Assembly: GCF_009763245.1 (NCBI RefSeq)
Contig: NZ_WKJZ01000001.1
Span: 124,001-188,000 of the forward strand
DNA: 64,000 nt
Origin: Pseudomonas xionganensis
GTDB taxonomy: Bacteria; Pseudomonadota; Gammaproteobacteria; Pseudomonadales; Pseudomonadaceae
Direction of reading: 5' to 3'
The stretch's first letter is position 1, and each line of letters starts with the position of its first letter. Position numbers and translations under genes: made by a program. The notes below the pieces were generated by a model, which had not been told where the DNA came from, did not search any database, and worked only from the letters and a program-made list of their open reading frames with translations. Below are positions 9,376 through 18,846 of this stretch, in pieces.

Positions 9376-9825
9376 ATGCTCGACTACCTGCAACAGCTGT
9401 CGTACTGGAACTGGCTGGCCCTGGGCACCCTGCTGCTGATCCTGGAAGTGTTCGGCGCCGGCGGCTACCTGCTCTGGGTCGGCCTGGCGGCGGCCAGTGT
9501 CGGCGTGCTGACCTTTATCTTCCCGGAGCTGCCCTGGGCCTGGCAGTACATCCTGTTCGGCCTGCTGTCGATCCTCACCGCCGTGTTCTGGTGGCGTCGC
9601 CAGCGCAGCGCCGCCAAACCCTCCGACCAGCCCGGCCTGAACCAGCGCGGCAGCGAGCTGCAGGGGCGCCAGTTCATCCTGCATGAAGCCATTGTCGATG
9701 GCCGCGGCAAGATCAAGGCCGGCGACAGCCTGTGGCTGGTCAGCGGCCCGGACCTGCCGGCCGGCAGCCAGGTGCGGGTGATCGGGCAGAACGGGGTGAT
9801 TCTGCGGGTTGAAGCCTGCTCGTGA
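9376..9825 (+). CDS. NfeD-family membrane protein (YbbJ-like)
   Basis: A 149-residue short NfeD protein. It has two or three membrane segments in the first 70 residues, with the glycine-rich LEVFGAGGYLLWVGLAAAS stretch, then a soluble C-terminal OB-fold at about 90-145. It is partnered with the stomatin-like gene immediately upstream, and SPFH-NfeD pairs are thought to work together in membrane organisation. It converges on gcvH across a spacer that holds a dispersed palindrome and a strong hairpin. Confidence 0.88.
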   Translation: MLDYLQQLSYWNWLALGTLLLILEVFGAGGYLLWVGLAAASVGVLTFIFPELPWAWQYILFGLLSILTAVFWWRRQRSAAKPSDQPGLNQRGSELQGRQFILHEAIVDGRGKIKAGDSLWLVSGPDLPAGSQVRVIGQNGVILRVEACS

Positions 9826-9863
9826 GCCTGTTGCACCTTGGCATGTGGCAAAACGGGTGGCAT

Positions 9864-9891
9864 AGGGTGGATGGCGCTTTATCCATCCACC
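9864..9891. repeat. GTAGGGTGGATG-family palindrome, copy A (partial)
   Basis: AGGGTGGATGG, a short loop, then CCATCCACC. This is a shorter version of the palindromes at 15043, 30590, 36924 and 43154. It lies between the convergent nfeD and gcvH genes. Confidence 0.7.
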
Positions 9892-9979
9892 GACCCGCAG
9901 TGCTGGCTGAAAGGATCTGACGCTACTGAATGCACCACCTCGACTGGCCAGGTTACTCCTCCACAACCAATAGCCCTAT

Positions 9980-10014
9980 AACGACAAGGCCCCGCATTGC
10001 GGGGCCTTGTCGTT
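9980..10014. terminator. Strong hairpin between nfeD and gcvH, likely bidirectional terminator
   Basis: A perfect stem of about 16 base pairs (AACGACAAGGCCCCGC with its complement) around a three-base ATT loop, ending 15 bases from the gcvH stop codon. The T-tract is poor on both sides, so termination efficiency is uncertain. Position and symmetry suit both convergent transcripts. Confidence 0.75.
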
Positions 10015-10029
10015 GCTGCAGAGGTTGTA

Positions 10030-10419
10030 TCAGGCGTCGGCGTCGGCACTGGCCTTGTAGGCCGCCGCGTCGAGCAGCTTGTCCAGCTCGCTGGCGTCGC
10101 TTGGCTTGAGCTTGAAGAACCAGCTGCCATAGGGGTCGCTATTGACGCTCTCCGGGCTGTCGGCCAGGCCGTCGTTGATGGCGATCACTTCACCGGCAAT
10201 AGGCGCGTAGATATCGGAAGCGGCCTTGACCGACTCCACTACCCCGGCTTCCTGGCCTGCGGCCAGGCTCTTGCCCACTTCCGGCAGCTCGATAAACACC
10301 ACATCACCCAGGGCTTCCTGGGCATGGTCGGAGATGCCCACGGTCACGCTACCGTCGGCTTCCAGGCGCGCCCACTCGTGGCTGGCGGCATAACGCAGAT
10401 CGGCGGGGATATTGCTCAT
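10030..10419 (-). CDS. gcvH: Glycine cleavage system H protein
   Basis: The lipoyl carrier of the glycine cleavage system, shuttling the aminomethyl group between the P, T and L proteins. It has 129 residues. The lipoylated lysine is Lys65 in VESVKAASD, exactly the conserved position. Start ATG 10419 ([16 protein letters not shown]) gives the standard length; a longer frame upstream has no family similarity. It lies downstream of gcvT on the same strand, about 100 bases apart. The usual partner gcvP is not downstream: the next gene is the convergent nfeD. Confidence 0.96.
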   Translation of the reverse strand: MSNIPADLRYAASHEWARLEADGSVTVGISDHAQEALGDVVFIELPEVGKSLAAGQEAGVVESVKAASDIYAPIAGEVIAINDGLADSPESVNSDPYGSWFFKLKPSDASELDKLLDAAAYKASADADA

Positions 10420-10520
10420 ATGTCGTTCCTCATCAGACGGGACGGCGACCACGCCGTCCGGAAAATTTAGCAGGCCTGCGCCAGACTGGCAGGCCGGCGG
10501 GTAAAAATTGCCCAGTGGCT

Positions 10521-11603
10521 TCAGATCAATGCCTTGCCATTGCGCACAAAACTTGGCTTGACCACACGCACCGGGTACCACTTGCCACGAATTTCCACCT
10601 CGGCACGCTCGCCGGTAGCGGCCGGCACCCGGGCCAGGGCGATGGACTTGCCCAGGGTCGGGGAGAAGCTGCCGCTGGTGATCTCACCCTCACCCAGACC
10701 TTCCACCCGCACCACCTGATGCGCGCGTAGCACGCCACGCTCTTCCAGCACCAGGCCGACCAGACGCTGGGCCACGCCCTCATCCTGCTGGCGCTTGAGC
10801 GCGGCGCGGCCGATAAAGTCACGGCTCGCCGGCTCCCAGGCGAGGGTCCAGGCCATATTGGCCGCCAGGGGGCTGACGCTTTCGTCCATGTCCTGGCCGT
10901 AGAGATTCATCCCCGCCTCCAGGCGCAGGGTGTCGCGGGCGCCCAGACCGATGGGGGCGATACCGGCGCCCACCAGGTCATTGAGAAAGGCCACCACCTG
11001 ATCGGCGGGCAGGATGATTTCCAGTCCGTCCTCACCGGTGTAGCCGGTGCGGGCGATAAACCAGTCACCCTCCGGCTGGCCTTCGAAGGGCTTGAGCGCG
11101 CGGATCAGCTCGGCGCGAGCATGGCTGACCAGCTCGGCCGTCTTGCTGCGGGCATGGGGCCCCTGCACGGCGAGCATGGCCAGCTCGCTGCGCTCCTCGA
11201 TCTGTACCTGGAACTCGGCGCCCTGCTGGCGCATCCAGGCCAGGTCCTTGTCACGGGTGGAGGCATTGAGCACCACCCGATAGCCCTCGGCAGTGAGGTA
11301 GACGATCAGATCATCGATCACCCCACCCTGCTCATTGAGCATGGCGCTGTAGAGGGCCTTGCCCGGGCTTTGCAGGCGCGCCACATCGTTGGCCAGCAAG
11401 CGCTGCAGATAGGCCATGGCCTGCGGCCCCTGCACATCCACCACGGTCATATGGGACACATCGAACACACCGCAGTCGCGGCGAACCTGATGATGCTCCT
11501 CGACTTGCGAGCCGTAATGCAGCGGCATGTCCCAACCGCCGAAATCCACCATCTTGGCCCCCAGGGCCAGGTGCAGGTCATAGAGGGGGGTGCGCTGTCC
11601 CAT
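10521..11603 (-). CDS. gcvT: Glycine cleavage system aminomethyltransferase (T protein)
   Basis: Transfers the methylene group from aminomethylated H protein to tetrahydrofolate and releases ammonia. The 360-residue product has the typical start [24 protein letters not shown], the folate-binding region with YTGEDGLEI, and the C-terminal barrel with [19 protein letters not shown]. Start ATG 11603 is preceded by GGAG. It is the first gene of a gcvT-gcvH unit. The thyA gene, another methylenetetrahydrofolate enzyme, lies about 170 bases upstream. Confidence 0.96.
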   Translation of the reverse strand: MGQRTPLYDLHLALGAKMVDFGGWDMPLHYGSQVEEHHQVRRDCGVFDVSHMTVVDVQGPQAMAYLQRLLANDVARLQSPGKALYSAMLNEQGGVIDDLIVYLTAEGYRVVLNASTRDKDLAWMRQQGAEFQVQIEERSELAMLAVQGPHARSKTAELVSHARAELIRALKPFEGQPEGDWFIARTGYTGEDGLEIILPADQVVAFLNDLVGAGIAPIGLGARDTLRLEAGMNLYGQDMDESVSPLAANMAWTLAWEPASRDFIGRAALKRQQDEGVAQRLVGLVLEERGVLRAHQVVRVEGLGEGEITSGSFSPTLGKSIALARVPAATGERAEVEIRGKWYPVRVVKPSFVRNGKALI

Positions 11604-11770
11604 GGGTGTCTCCTTCCGGGCGTGGCGAAGCTGCGATCAGGCGGCTTGCCCCGCTTGCGCGGGAGCCGACACGGGCCTGAACAAAGGCCCGCTGCAGCGA
11701 ATGGCGCGCATTGTAGCGACAAGGGGGCGGGTGGTCATCCGGGAAAACTTATGACCGCTCTGCACCCAGG

Positions 11771-12565
11771 TCAGACAGCCACCGGGGCGGGGATATGCGG
11801 ATGGGCCTGGTAGTTGAGCAGCTCGAAGTCCTCGAAGCGGAAGGCGAAGATGTCCTTCACCTCGGGATTGAGCCGCATGGTCGGCAACGGCAGTGGCTCG
11901 CGGGTCAGCTGCAGGTCGGCCTGTTCGATATGGTTGGCGTACAGGTGGCAGTCGCCGCCGGTCCAGATAAAGTCGCCAAGCTGCAGGTCGCAGACCTGGG
12001 CGATCATCATGGTCAGCAGGGCATAACTGGCGATATTGAAGGGCACGCCCAGGAAGATGTCCGCCGAGCGCTGATACAGCTGGCAGGAGAGCTTGCCGTC
12101 CGCCACATAGAACTGGAACAGCGCGTGGCACGGCGGCAGGGCCATCTCATCCACCAGGGCCGGGTTCCAGGCCGAGACGATCAGGCGGCGCGAGTCCGGA
12201 TTGTTCTTGATCATCTCGATCAGCTTGCTGATCTGGTCGATCGACTCACCGTTCGGCGCCGGCCAGCTGCGCCACTGGTAGCCGTATACCGGACCGAGGT
12301 CGCCGTTCTCGTCGGCCCACTCGTCCCAGATGCGTACGCCGTTGTCCTTCAAATACTTGATATTGGTGTCACCCTGCAGAAACCACAGCAGCTCGTGGAT
12401 GATGGATTTCAGGTGGCACTTCTTGGTGGTCACCAGGGGGAAGCCATCGGCCAGGTTGAAACGCATCTGGTGGGCGAAGAGGCTGTAGGTACCGGTGCCG
12501 GTACGATCCTGCTTGAAGGTGCCGGTTTCGCGCACCAGGCGCATCAGGTCGAGGTACTGTTTCAT
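11771..12565 (-). CDS. thyA: Thymidylate synthase
   Basis: Makes dTMP from dUMP using methylenetetrahydrofolate. The 264-residue protein matches the E. coli enzyme in length. The catalytic cysteine is Cys146 in [11 protein letters not shown], the dUMP-binding arginines (including [11 protein letters not shown]) are present, and the C-terminus ends in the canonical short PVAV tail. Its ATG overlaps the lgt stop by four bases (ATGA), so lgt and thyA are translationally coupled, as in many proteobacteria. Confidence 0.98.
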   Translation of the reverse strand: MKQYLDLMRLVRETGTFKQDRTGTGTYSLFAHQMRFNLADGFPLVTTKKCHLKSIIHELLWFLQGDTNIKYLKDNGVRIWDEWADENGDLGPVYGYQWRSWPAPNGESIDQISKLIEMIKNNPDSRRLIVSAWNPALVDEMALPPCHALFQFYVADGKLSCQLYQRSADIFLGVPFNIASYALLTMMIAQVCDLQLGDFIWTGGDCHLYANHIEQADLQLTREPLPLPTMRLNPEVKDIFAFRFEDFELLNYQAHPHIPAPVAV

Positions 12566-13365
12566 CGGGCGGCCTCCTGTGCAGCCTGGCGGTTATAGGC
12601 GTAGGCGATCAGGCCCAGGCCGCCGAGGATCATCGGCAGGCACAGCACCTGGCCCATGGTCAGCCAGCCGCCGGCCAGGTAGCCGAGCTGGGCGTCCGGC
12701 ACGCGGACGAATTCGACGATAAAGCGGAAGATGCCGTAGCACAGCGCAAACATGCCGGACACCGCCATGGTCGGCCGCGGTTTGCGCGAGTAGAACCAGA
12801 GGATGGTGAACAGGGCCACGCCTTCCAGGGCGAACTGGTACAGCTGCGACGGGTGGCGCGCCAGCTGCTCAGGATCGGTGGGGAAGACCATGGCCCAGGG
12901 CAGGTCGGTGGCCTTGCCCCACAACTCGGCGTTGATAAAGTTGCCGATGCGCCCGGCGCCCAGGCCGATCGGCACCAGGGGCGCGATAAAGTCCATCAGC
13001 TGGAAGAAGCTCTTGTTGTTGCGCAGGCCGAACCACCAGGTGGCCAGCATCACCCCAAGCAACCCGCCATGGAAGGACATGCCGCCCTCCCAGATGCGCA
13101 GCATCTTCGCCGGTTCGGCAATATAGGCGGCCAGATCGTAGAACAGCACATAGCCCAGGCGCCCGCCGAGGATCACGCCCATGGCCACCCAGAACACCAG
13201 ATCGGAAAGTTTTTCCTTGTTCCAGCTGGCGTCGAAGCCGGCCAGACGGCGCGAGGCCAGCCACCAGGCACCGCCGATACCGACCAGATACATCAGGCCG
13301 TACCAGTGGATCTTGATCAGCCCAAGGTCCAGGGCCACCGGGTCAATCTGCGGGTAAGGCAGCAT
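12562..13365 (-). CDS. lgt: Prolipoprotein diacylglyceryl transferase
   Basis: Inner-membrane enzyme that moves diacylglycerol from phosphatidylglycerol to the lipobox cysteine of prelipoproteins, the first step of lipoprotein maturation. It has 267 residues and about seven membrane segments. It carries the Lgt signature [17 protein letters not shown] at about 134-150 and the SFHGGLLG motif with the essential His at about 99. ATG 13365 is preceded by AAGGAGT and is preferred over the TTG one codon earlier. It overlaps thyA by four bases and follows the TauE-type gene by about ten. Confidence 0.96.
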   Translation of the reverse strand: MLPYPQIDPVALDLGLIKIHWYGLMYLVGIGGAWWLASRRLAGFDASWNKEKLSDLVFWVAMGVILGGRLGYVLFYDLAAYIAEPAKMLRIWEGGMSFHGGLLGVMLATWWFGLRNNKSFFQLMDFIAPLVPIGLGAGRIGNFINAELWGKATDLPWAMVFPTDPEQLARHPSQLYQFALEGVALFTILWFYSRKPRPTMAVSGMFALCYGIFRFIVEFVRVPDAQLGYLAGGWLTMGQVLCLPMILGGLGLIAYAYNRQAAQEAAR

Positions 13366-13375
13366 CAAAAACTCC

Positions 13376-14158
13376 TTAAATCAGGAAATTCACACCCACC
13401 GCAAGCAGCAGCAGGGCAAACAGGCGCTTGAGCAGGCGCGGCGACAACTTGTGCGCCAGGCGCGCGCCGAAGCGGGCAAAAAACATGCTGGTGATGGCAA
13501 TCCCGAGCATGGCCGGCAGGTAGACAAAGCCCAGGCTCCACTCGGGTAACGCCGGTTTGTCCCAGCCCAGCCAGATAAAGGCCAGGGCGCTGGCCAGGGC
13601 AATCGGCAGGCCGCAGGCCGACGACGTGGCCACCGCCTGCTGCATGGGCACACTGCGCCAGGTCAGAAAGGGTACGGTCAGCGAACCGCCGCCGATACCG
13701 AAAATCGCCGAGGCCCAGCCAATCACCCCGCCGGCCGCCGTCAGCCCAGCCTTGCCTGGGACCGTGCGGCTGGCCTTGGGTTTCAATTCGAAGGCCATCT
13801 GTATGGCGATAAGAATGGCGAACACGCCGATGATCTTCTGCAGCAGCGGCCCCTGAATGGCCGCCGCAGTGGCCGCGCCGAAACCGGCACCGAGCAGGAT
13901 GCCCAGGGTCATCCAGGCAAACACCGGCCAGCGCACCGCGCCCTTGCGCTGGTGTTCGATTACCGAGTTGATCGAGGTAAAGATGATGGTGGCCAGTGAC
14001 GTGCCCACCGCCAGATGGGTCAGCACCGCCGGTTCGAAACCCTGGGCGGTAAAACTGAGCACCAGCACCGGCACGATGATAATGCCGCCGCCCACACCGA
14101 ACAGCCCGGCCAACACCCCGGCCGCCGCGCCCAGCACTAGATAAAGCAGCAGTTCCAT
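13376..14158 (-). CDS. TauE/SafE-family membrane permease
   Basis: A probable anion exporter of the sulfite/organosulfonate family, with about eight membrane segments in roughly 260 residues. Typical motifs are the glycine-rich [19 protein letters not shown] near the N-terminus and a related repeat [14 protein letters not shown] in the second half. The substrate cannot be read from the sequence. Adjacent ATG codons at 14161 and 14158 are both possible, behind GTGGGGGTG. It probably leads a TauE-lgt-thyA operon and diverges from the NRDE gene. Confidence 0.85.
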   Translation of the reverse strand: MELLLYLVLGAAAGVLAGLFGVGGGIIIVPVLVLSFTAQGFEPAVLTHLAVGTSLATIIFTSINSVIEHQRKGAVRWPVFAWMTLGILLGAGFGAATAAAIQGPLLQKIIGVFAILIAIQMAFELKPKASRTVPGKAGLTAAGGVIGWASAIFGIGGGSLTVPFLTWRSVPMQQAVATSSACGLPIALASALAFIWLGWDKPALPEWSLGFVYLPAMLGIAITSMFFARFGARLAHKLSPRLLKRLFALLLLAVGVNFLI

Positions 14159-14292
14159 CATCACCCCCACAGACAAGGCGGCAATGGTAACCGCTCGGCC
14201 ATTGCGCCGAAAGCGACATGCATCGGCTCTTCAGGGTTGCAGGCGGTACGGGCGGGCGGCAAGCTGAACCTCTTGTTTCTGGAGCCGTTCCC

Positions 14293-15033
14293 ATGTGTCT
14301 GATCGTCTTCGCCTGGCGCCCCGAGCATCCGCTGCCGCTGTTGCTGGCGGGCAATCGCGACGAGTTCCACGCCCGCCCCAGCCTGCCCCTGGGCGAATGG
14401 CCGGAAACACCGGGGCTGCTGGCCGGGCGCGACCTGCAGGCCGGTGGCACCTGGCTGGGTATTGATGCGGCTGGGCGCTTTGCCGCCCTGACCAATATCC
14501 GCGACCCGGGCCAGGCCGAGGGTGCGCGCTCCCGGGGCGAGCTGGTAAGCGGCTACCTGCAGGGCAAGCTGAGCCCAGCCGACTATCTCCGGCAGATCCA
14601 GCACGAGCAGTACAGCGGCTTCAACCTGCTCCTGGGCGACCGCCAGCAGCTCTATCACTTCAACTCCCACGAAGGCGAGCCACGGCGCCTGCCTGCGGGC
14701 GTCTATGGGCTATCCAACGCCAGCCTGAATACACCCTGGCCCAAGCTACAGCGCACCCGCGAGGCGCTGCGCCAATGCCTCGACCGCCCCGAGCCGGATG
14801 CCCTGTTGGCGCTGCTGGCCGACCGCGCGCGCGCGGCGGACGAAGAACTGCCGCAAACCGGGGTCACGCTTGAGGTGGAGCGCCTGCTGTCCAGCGCCTT
14901 TATCGTCAGCCCTGGCTACGGCACCCGCGCCAGCACGGCGCTGGTCCTGCAGGCCGATGGTGGCTGGCAGATTATCGAACGCAGCTTTGGCCCGGATGGT
15001 GAGCCAGTGGGGGAGGTGCGGATCAGGTGTTGA
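14293..15033 (+). CDS. NRDE (TANGO2-like) family protein
   Basis: A 246-residue member of the NRDE family, named for the Asn-Arg-Asp-Glu motif seen here at residues 21-24 (AGNRDEFHARP). ATG 14293 puts the conserved Cys at residue 2 (MCLIVFAWRP), as in other members with an Ntn-hydrolase-like fold; a longer upstream reading would bury it. The molecular function is not settled; the human homologue TANGO2 has been linked to heme and lipid handling. It converges on ptsP across a dispersed palindrome. Confidence 0.85.
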   Translation: MCLIVFAWRPEHPLPLLLAGNRDEFHARPSLPLGEWPETPGLLAGRDLQAGGTWLGIDAAGRFAALTNIRDPGQAEGARSRGELVSGYLQGKLSPADYLRQIQHEQYSGFNLLLGDRQQLYHFNSHEGEPRRLPAGVYGLSNASLNTPWPKLQRTREALRQCLDRPEPDALLALLADRARAADEELPQTGVTLEVERLLSSAFIVSPGYGTRASTALVLQADGGWQIIERSFGPDGEPVGEVRIRC

Positions 15034-15042
15034 GGGTACGGG

Positions 15043-15077
15043 TGTAGGGTGGATGAAAAGCGCGTCATCCACCCTAC
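15043..15077. repeat. GTAGGGTGGATG-family palindrome, copy B
   Basis: GTAGGGTGGATGA, then a 7-base centre, then TCATCCACCCTAC: a nearly perfect 35-base palindrome between the convergent NRDE and ptsP stop codons. It probably acts as a bidirectional terminator as well as being a member of a dispersed repeat family. Confidence 0.85.
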
Positions 15078-15098
15078 GGGGGGAGCCAGAAAGTCTGC

Positions 15099-17378
15099 TT
15101 AGGCCTGAATATCCGAAGCCGGGTTGATCATGCGCCCCAGCCCCAGGTTGCGCAGGGCCAGCTGCAGGGTGCTATGGGTGACCTGCGGACTGTCGATGCT
15201 CATCACCTGAGCCAGCAGCTCCTTGGCCTTGCCCATGCTCAGCTGACGCAGCAACCATTTCACCTTGGGCAGGTTGGTGGCGTTCATCGACAGGCCATCG
15301 AAACCCATGGCCATCAACAGCACCGCAGCCGCCGGGTCGCCGGCCATCTCGCCGCAGATACTGACCGGCTTGCCTTCGGCGTGGGCGCCCTCCACCACCT
15401 TGACCAGGGCCTGCAGCACCGCCGGGTGGAGGAAGTCGTAGAGGTCGGCGACCCGGGGGTTGTTGCGATCCACCGCCAGCAGATACTGGGTCAGGTCGTT
15501 GGAGCCCACCGAGAGAAAGTCCACCTGACGCGCCAGCTCGCGCACCTGATAGACCGCGGCGGGAATCTCGATCATCACGCCGATGGGCGGCAGCGGCACA
15601 TCGGTGCCTTCATCACGCACCTCGCCCCAGGCACGGTGGATCAGGTGCAGGGCCTCCTCCAGCTCCTGGGTGCCGGAAATCATCGGCAGGAGGATACGCA
15701 GGTTGTTCAGGCCCTCGCTGGCCTTGAGCATGGCGCGGGTCTGCACCAGGAAGATTTCCGGGTGGTCGAGGGTGACGCGGATGCCGCGCCAGCCGAGGAA
15801 GGGGTTTTCTTCCTTGATCGGAAAATAGCTCAGGGCCTTGTCACCGCCGATATCCAGGCTGCGCATGGTCACCGGCAGCGGGTGGAAGGCCGCCAGCTGC
15901 TCGCGGTAGATGGCCAGCTGCTCCTTCTCGCTGGGGAAGCGTTCCTTGATCATAAAGGGCACTTCGGTGCGGTACAGACCGACCCCTTCGGCGCCGCGTT
16001 CCTGGGCGCGCTTCACATCGGCGAGCAGGCCGGTGTTGACCCACAGCGGCATGCGATGGCCATCGAGGGTTTCGCACGGCAGCGCGCGCAGGGCGTCGAG
16101 ACCCTGGGCCATCTGCCGCTCTTCCTCGACCACATCGGCATACTGCTTGCGCAGCGCCTCACTGGGGTTGGTAAACACCTCGCCGTGGTAGCCGTCGACA
16201 ATCAGCTGGATGCCGTCGATCTTCGAGTAGGGCAGATCCACCGCACCCATGACCGTGGGAATACCCATGGCTCGGGCAAAGATGGCCACATGGGAGTTGC
16301 CCGAGCCCTGTACCGAGACCAGGCCCACCAGCTTGCCCTCGGGCACCTCGCCGAGCATGGTCGGCGACAGCTCCTCGCTGACCAGAATGCAGTTGTCCGG
16401 GTAGACCAGGGCCTGCTGCCGGGCCTGCTGCAAATAGGCCAACAGGCGCCGACCGAGGTCCTTGACGTCGCTGGCGCGCTCGCGCAGGTAGGCGTCGTCC
16501 ATCAGTTCGAAGCGATTGACGTGCTCGCTGACCACCTGGCGCAGGGCACCCTGGGCCCACTGCCCGGTACGGATGATCTTCACCACCTCGCTGCCCAGGG
16601 CGGCGTCTTCCAGCATCATCAGGTACACATCGAACAGGGCGCGCTCTTCCGGGCGCAGCTGAGTGGCCATCTTCGCCGACAGGGCGCGCATGTCCGAGCG
16701 CACCCCCTCAAGAGCGTTATTGAACAGGGTCAGTTCGGCGGCGATATCGTCCACCGTCTTGTCCGGCACCACATCCAGATCGGCCGGCGGCAGCACCACC
16801 ACCGCGGTGCCCACGGCAGCACCGGGCGAGCCCGGCACACCGACAAACTTGGCTTCCTGGATGCCCTTGCCCTGCTTGCCCAGACCACGGATCGAACCGG
16901 TCGCCTCGGCATGGGCGATCACCCCGGCAAGCTGAGCGCTCATGGTCACCAGGAAGGCTTCCTCGCCCTCGTCGAACTGACGCTGCTCCTTCTGCTGGAT
17001 GACCAGTACGCCCATCACCTTGCGGTGGTGGATGATCGGCGAGCCGAGGAAGGAAGCGTAGCGCTCCTCGCCGGTTTCGGCGAAGTAGCGGTAGCGCGGG
17101 TGTTCGGAGGCATGTTCGAGGTTGAGCGGCTCCTCGCGGGTGCCAACCAGGCCCACCAGACCCTCGTTGGGGGCCATGCTGACCTTGCCGATGGCCTTCT
17201 TGTTCAGGCCCTCGGTGGCCATCAGGACGAAACGGTTGGTTTCCGGATCAAGCAGGTAGACCGAACAGACCTGGCTGCCCATGGCCTCGCGCACCCGCTG
17301 CACAATGATGCCCAGCGCCGCCTTGAGATCCTTGGCGGCGTTTACTTCCTGGACGATCTTGCGCAGGGTATTGAGCAT
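15099..17378 (-). CDS. ptsP: Phosphoenolpyruvate-protein phosphotransferase PtsP (EI-Ntr)
   Basis: Enzyme I of the nitrogen phosphotransferase system; takes phosphate from PEP and passes it to NPr. The 759-residue product has an N-terminal GAF domain (about 1-150). Next comes the enzyme-I swivelling domain with the phosphorylated histidine His363 in GSGNSHVAIFARAMG, then the PEP-binding barrel with GGDKALSYFP, GSNDLTQYLLAVDRNNP and the active-site Cys in SICGEMAGDP. The GAF domain separates PtsP from the sugar-system PtsI. It follows rppH by 20 bases, an arrangement conserved in gammaproteobacteria. Confidence 0.96.
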   Translation of the reverse strand: MLNTLRKIVQEVNAAKDLKAALGIIVQRVREAMGSQVCSVYLLDPETNRFVLMATEGLNKKAIGKVSMAPNEGLVGLVGTREEPLNLEHASEHPRYRYFAETGEERYASFLGSPIIHHRKVMGVLVIQQKEQRQFDEGEEAFLVTMSAQLAGVIAHAEATGSIRGLGKQGKGIQEAKFVGVPGSPGAAVGTAVVVLPPADLDVVPDKTVDDIAAELTLFNNALEGVRSDMRALSAKMATQLRPEERALFDVYLMMLEDAALGSEVVKIIRTGQWAQGALRQVVSEHVNRFELMDDAYLRERASDVKDLGRRLLAYLQQARQQALVYPDNCILVSEELSPTMLGEVPEGKLVGLVSVQGSGNSHVAIFARAMGIPTVMGAVDLPYSKIDGIQLIVDGYHGEVFTNPSEALRKQYADVVEEERQMAQGLDALRALPCETLDGHRMPLWVNTGLLADVKRAQERGAEGVGLYRTEVPFMIKERFPSEKEQLAIYREQLAAFHPLPVTMRSLDIGGDKALSYFPIKEENPFLGWRGIRVTLDHPEIFLVQTRAMLKASEGLNNLRILLPMISGTQELEEALHLIHRAWGEVRDEGTDVPLPPIGVMIEIPAAVYQVRELARQVDFLSVGSNDLTQYLLAVDRNNPRVADLYDFLHPAVLQALVKVVEGAHAEGKPVSICGEMAGDPAAAVLLMAMGFDGLSMNATNLPKVKWLLRQLSMGKAKELLAQVMSIDSPQVTHSTLQLALRNLGLGRMINPASDIQA

Positions 17379-17398
17379 GGCTCGACTCTAAGTTGGCT

Positions 17399-17878
17399 TC
17401 AGTCCCGCACCAGCAGGCGCGGCGCGAGTTCCTTGAGGGCGCGGCGATACACCTCGCGCTTGAATGTCACCACCTGTCCCAGGGGATACCAGTAACTGAC
17501 CCAACGCCAGCCGTCGAATTCCGGCTTGCCGGTCAGGTCCATGCGCACCCTCTCCTCTGCACCGGTCAGGCGCAGCAGGAACCACTTCTGCTTCTGCCCG
17601 ATGCACAACGGCTGGCTATGAGTGCGCACCAGACGCTGGGGCAGACGATAGCGCAACCAGCCCCGGGTGCAGGCGAGAATTTTCACATCCTGCTGCTCAA
17701 GGCCCACTTCTTCATTCAATTCGCGGTACAGCGCTTCTTCCGGGGACTCATGGTCATTGATCCCGCCCTGGGGGAACTGCCAAGCGTCCTGGTTGATCCG
17801 ACGCGCCCACAGCACCTGGCCGACATCATTGGTCAGAATGATGCCGACATTGGGGCGAAAACCATCCGAGTCAATCAC
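17399..17878 (-). CDS. rppH: RNA pyrophosphohydrolase
   Basis: A Nudix hydrolase that removes pyrophosphate from the 5' end of mRNAs and so triggers decay. It has 159 residues. The Nudix box [23 protein letters not shown] spans about 38-60 and matches GX5EX7REUXEEXGU. The start is a GTG at 17878 ([14 protein letters not shown] follows), with GAGG seven bases upstream; this gives the standard N-terminus, whereas a further upstream codon would add three residues not seen in the family. It is co-transcribed with ptsP. Confidence 0.96.
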   Translation of the reverse strand: MIDSDGFRPNVGIILTNDVGQVLWARRINQDAWQFPQGGINDHESPEEALYRELNEEVGLEQQDVKILACTRGWLRYRLPQRLVRTHSQPLCIGQKQKWFLLRLTGAEERVRMDLTGKPEFDGWRWVSYWYPLGQVVTFKREVYRRALKELAPRLLVRD

Positions 17879-18033
17879 GGCGCACAACCTCGTAAACGCA
17901 TGTTACGGCATTGTTCCACAAAGCCCGCGGCAGCAGCAACGCAAGCGGCCATGAGGGGTGCGGGCGAATGGGAAAGGCTCGGAAAAGTCGCTATCCTTGG
18001 CGCCCATTCTGCTTTGTGCTCACAGGTGCTCCC

Positions 18034-18690
18034 GTGCGTTTGGCCTTATTCGACCTCGACAACACCCTGCTCGCCGGCGACAGCGACCACAGCTGGGGCG
18101 ACTTTATCTGCCAGCGCGGTCTGGTGGATGCCACCGAATACCAGGCGCGCAACGATGCCTTCTACGCGGACTACTGCGCGGGCAAGCTGGACGTGGTGGC
18201 CTACCAGAATTTCAGCCAGGCCATTCTCGGCCGCACCGGCATGGCTCAGCTGGAGATATGGCACCGTGAATTTATGGCCGAGGTGATCGAGCCGATGATC
18301 CTGGCCAAGGGCGAAGCGTTGCTGGAGCAGCACCGCGCAGCCGGCGACAAGCTGGTGATCATCACCGCCACCAACCGCTTCGTCACCGCCCCCATCGCCA
18401 AGCGCCTGGGTGTGGAGACCTTGCTGGCCACCGAATGCGGCATGCAGGACGGCCGCTACACCGGGCAGATCGCCGGCATCCCCTGCTATCAGCAGGGCAA
18501 GGTGGTGCGCCTTGACCAGTGGCTGCAGGAAACCGGTCATAGCCTGGACGGCAGCTATTTCTACAGCGACTCGCGCAATGACCTGCCCCTGCTGGAAGTG
18601 GCCAGCCACCCGGTGGCCGTGGACCCGGACGAGATACTGCGCACTACCGCCCTGGAGCGCGGCTGGCCGGTAATCTCCCTGCGCGACTAA
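18034..18690 (+). CDS. HAD-superfamily IB phosphatase
   Basis: A 218-residue HAD hydrolase of the SerB-like subfamily IB (TIGR01490 type). Motif I is FDLDNTLL with nucleophile Asp7 and acid Asp9; motif II lies in VIITATN; motif III/IV is in the [14 protein letters not shown] stretch near the C-terminus. The substrate is unknown; phosphoserine, histidinol phosphate or lipid phosphates are possible for this subfamily. GTG 18034 places motif I at the N-terminus. It diverges from rppH, and its 3' side is occupied by a MITE-like inverted repeat. Confidence 0.88.
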   Translation: MRLALFDLDNTLLAGDSDHSWGDFICQRGLVDATEYQARNDAFYADYCAGKLDVVAYQNFSQAILGRTGMAQLEIWHREFMAEVIEPMILAKGEALLEQHRAAGDKLVIITATNRFVTAPIAKRLGVETLLATECGMQDGRYTGQIAGIPCYQQGKVVRLDQWLQETGHSLDGSYFYSDSRNDLPLLEVASHPVAVDPDEILRTTALERGWPVISLRD

Positions 18691-18702
18691 CCGCCGCGCA
18701 CC

Positions 18703-18846
18703 AGCAGGCCGTTGAAAAACGTAGGCGAGGCAGGCAAGACAAGGCAAAAACGGCCGAAAAAGCGGAGTTTACGTGTTGTAAATGAGCATTTTGAGGCCGT
18801 TTTTAACGCAGGATTGCCCACGCAGGTAGTTTTTCAACGGCCTGCT
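18703..18846. mobile_element. MITE-like inverted-repeat element 1
   Basis: A 144-base element with perfect 18-base terminal inverted repeats (AGCAGGCCGTTGAAAAAC and its complement). A second nested inverted repeat (AAAACGGCC / GGCCGTTTT) flanks a core containing AGCGGAGTTTACG and TGTAAATGAGCA. No coding capacity. A related core occurs in the element at 63800-63998. It fills the gap between the convergent HAD and iron-permease genes, and its right end contains the first base positions of the permease stop codon. Confidence 0.8.

Noticed and set aside
15174..17495. A 773-codon open frame opposite ptsP
   Set aside because: Histidine/glutamine/glycine-rich shadow of the ptsP reading frame; no ribosome-binding site or family match.
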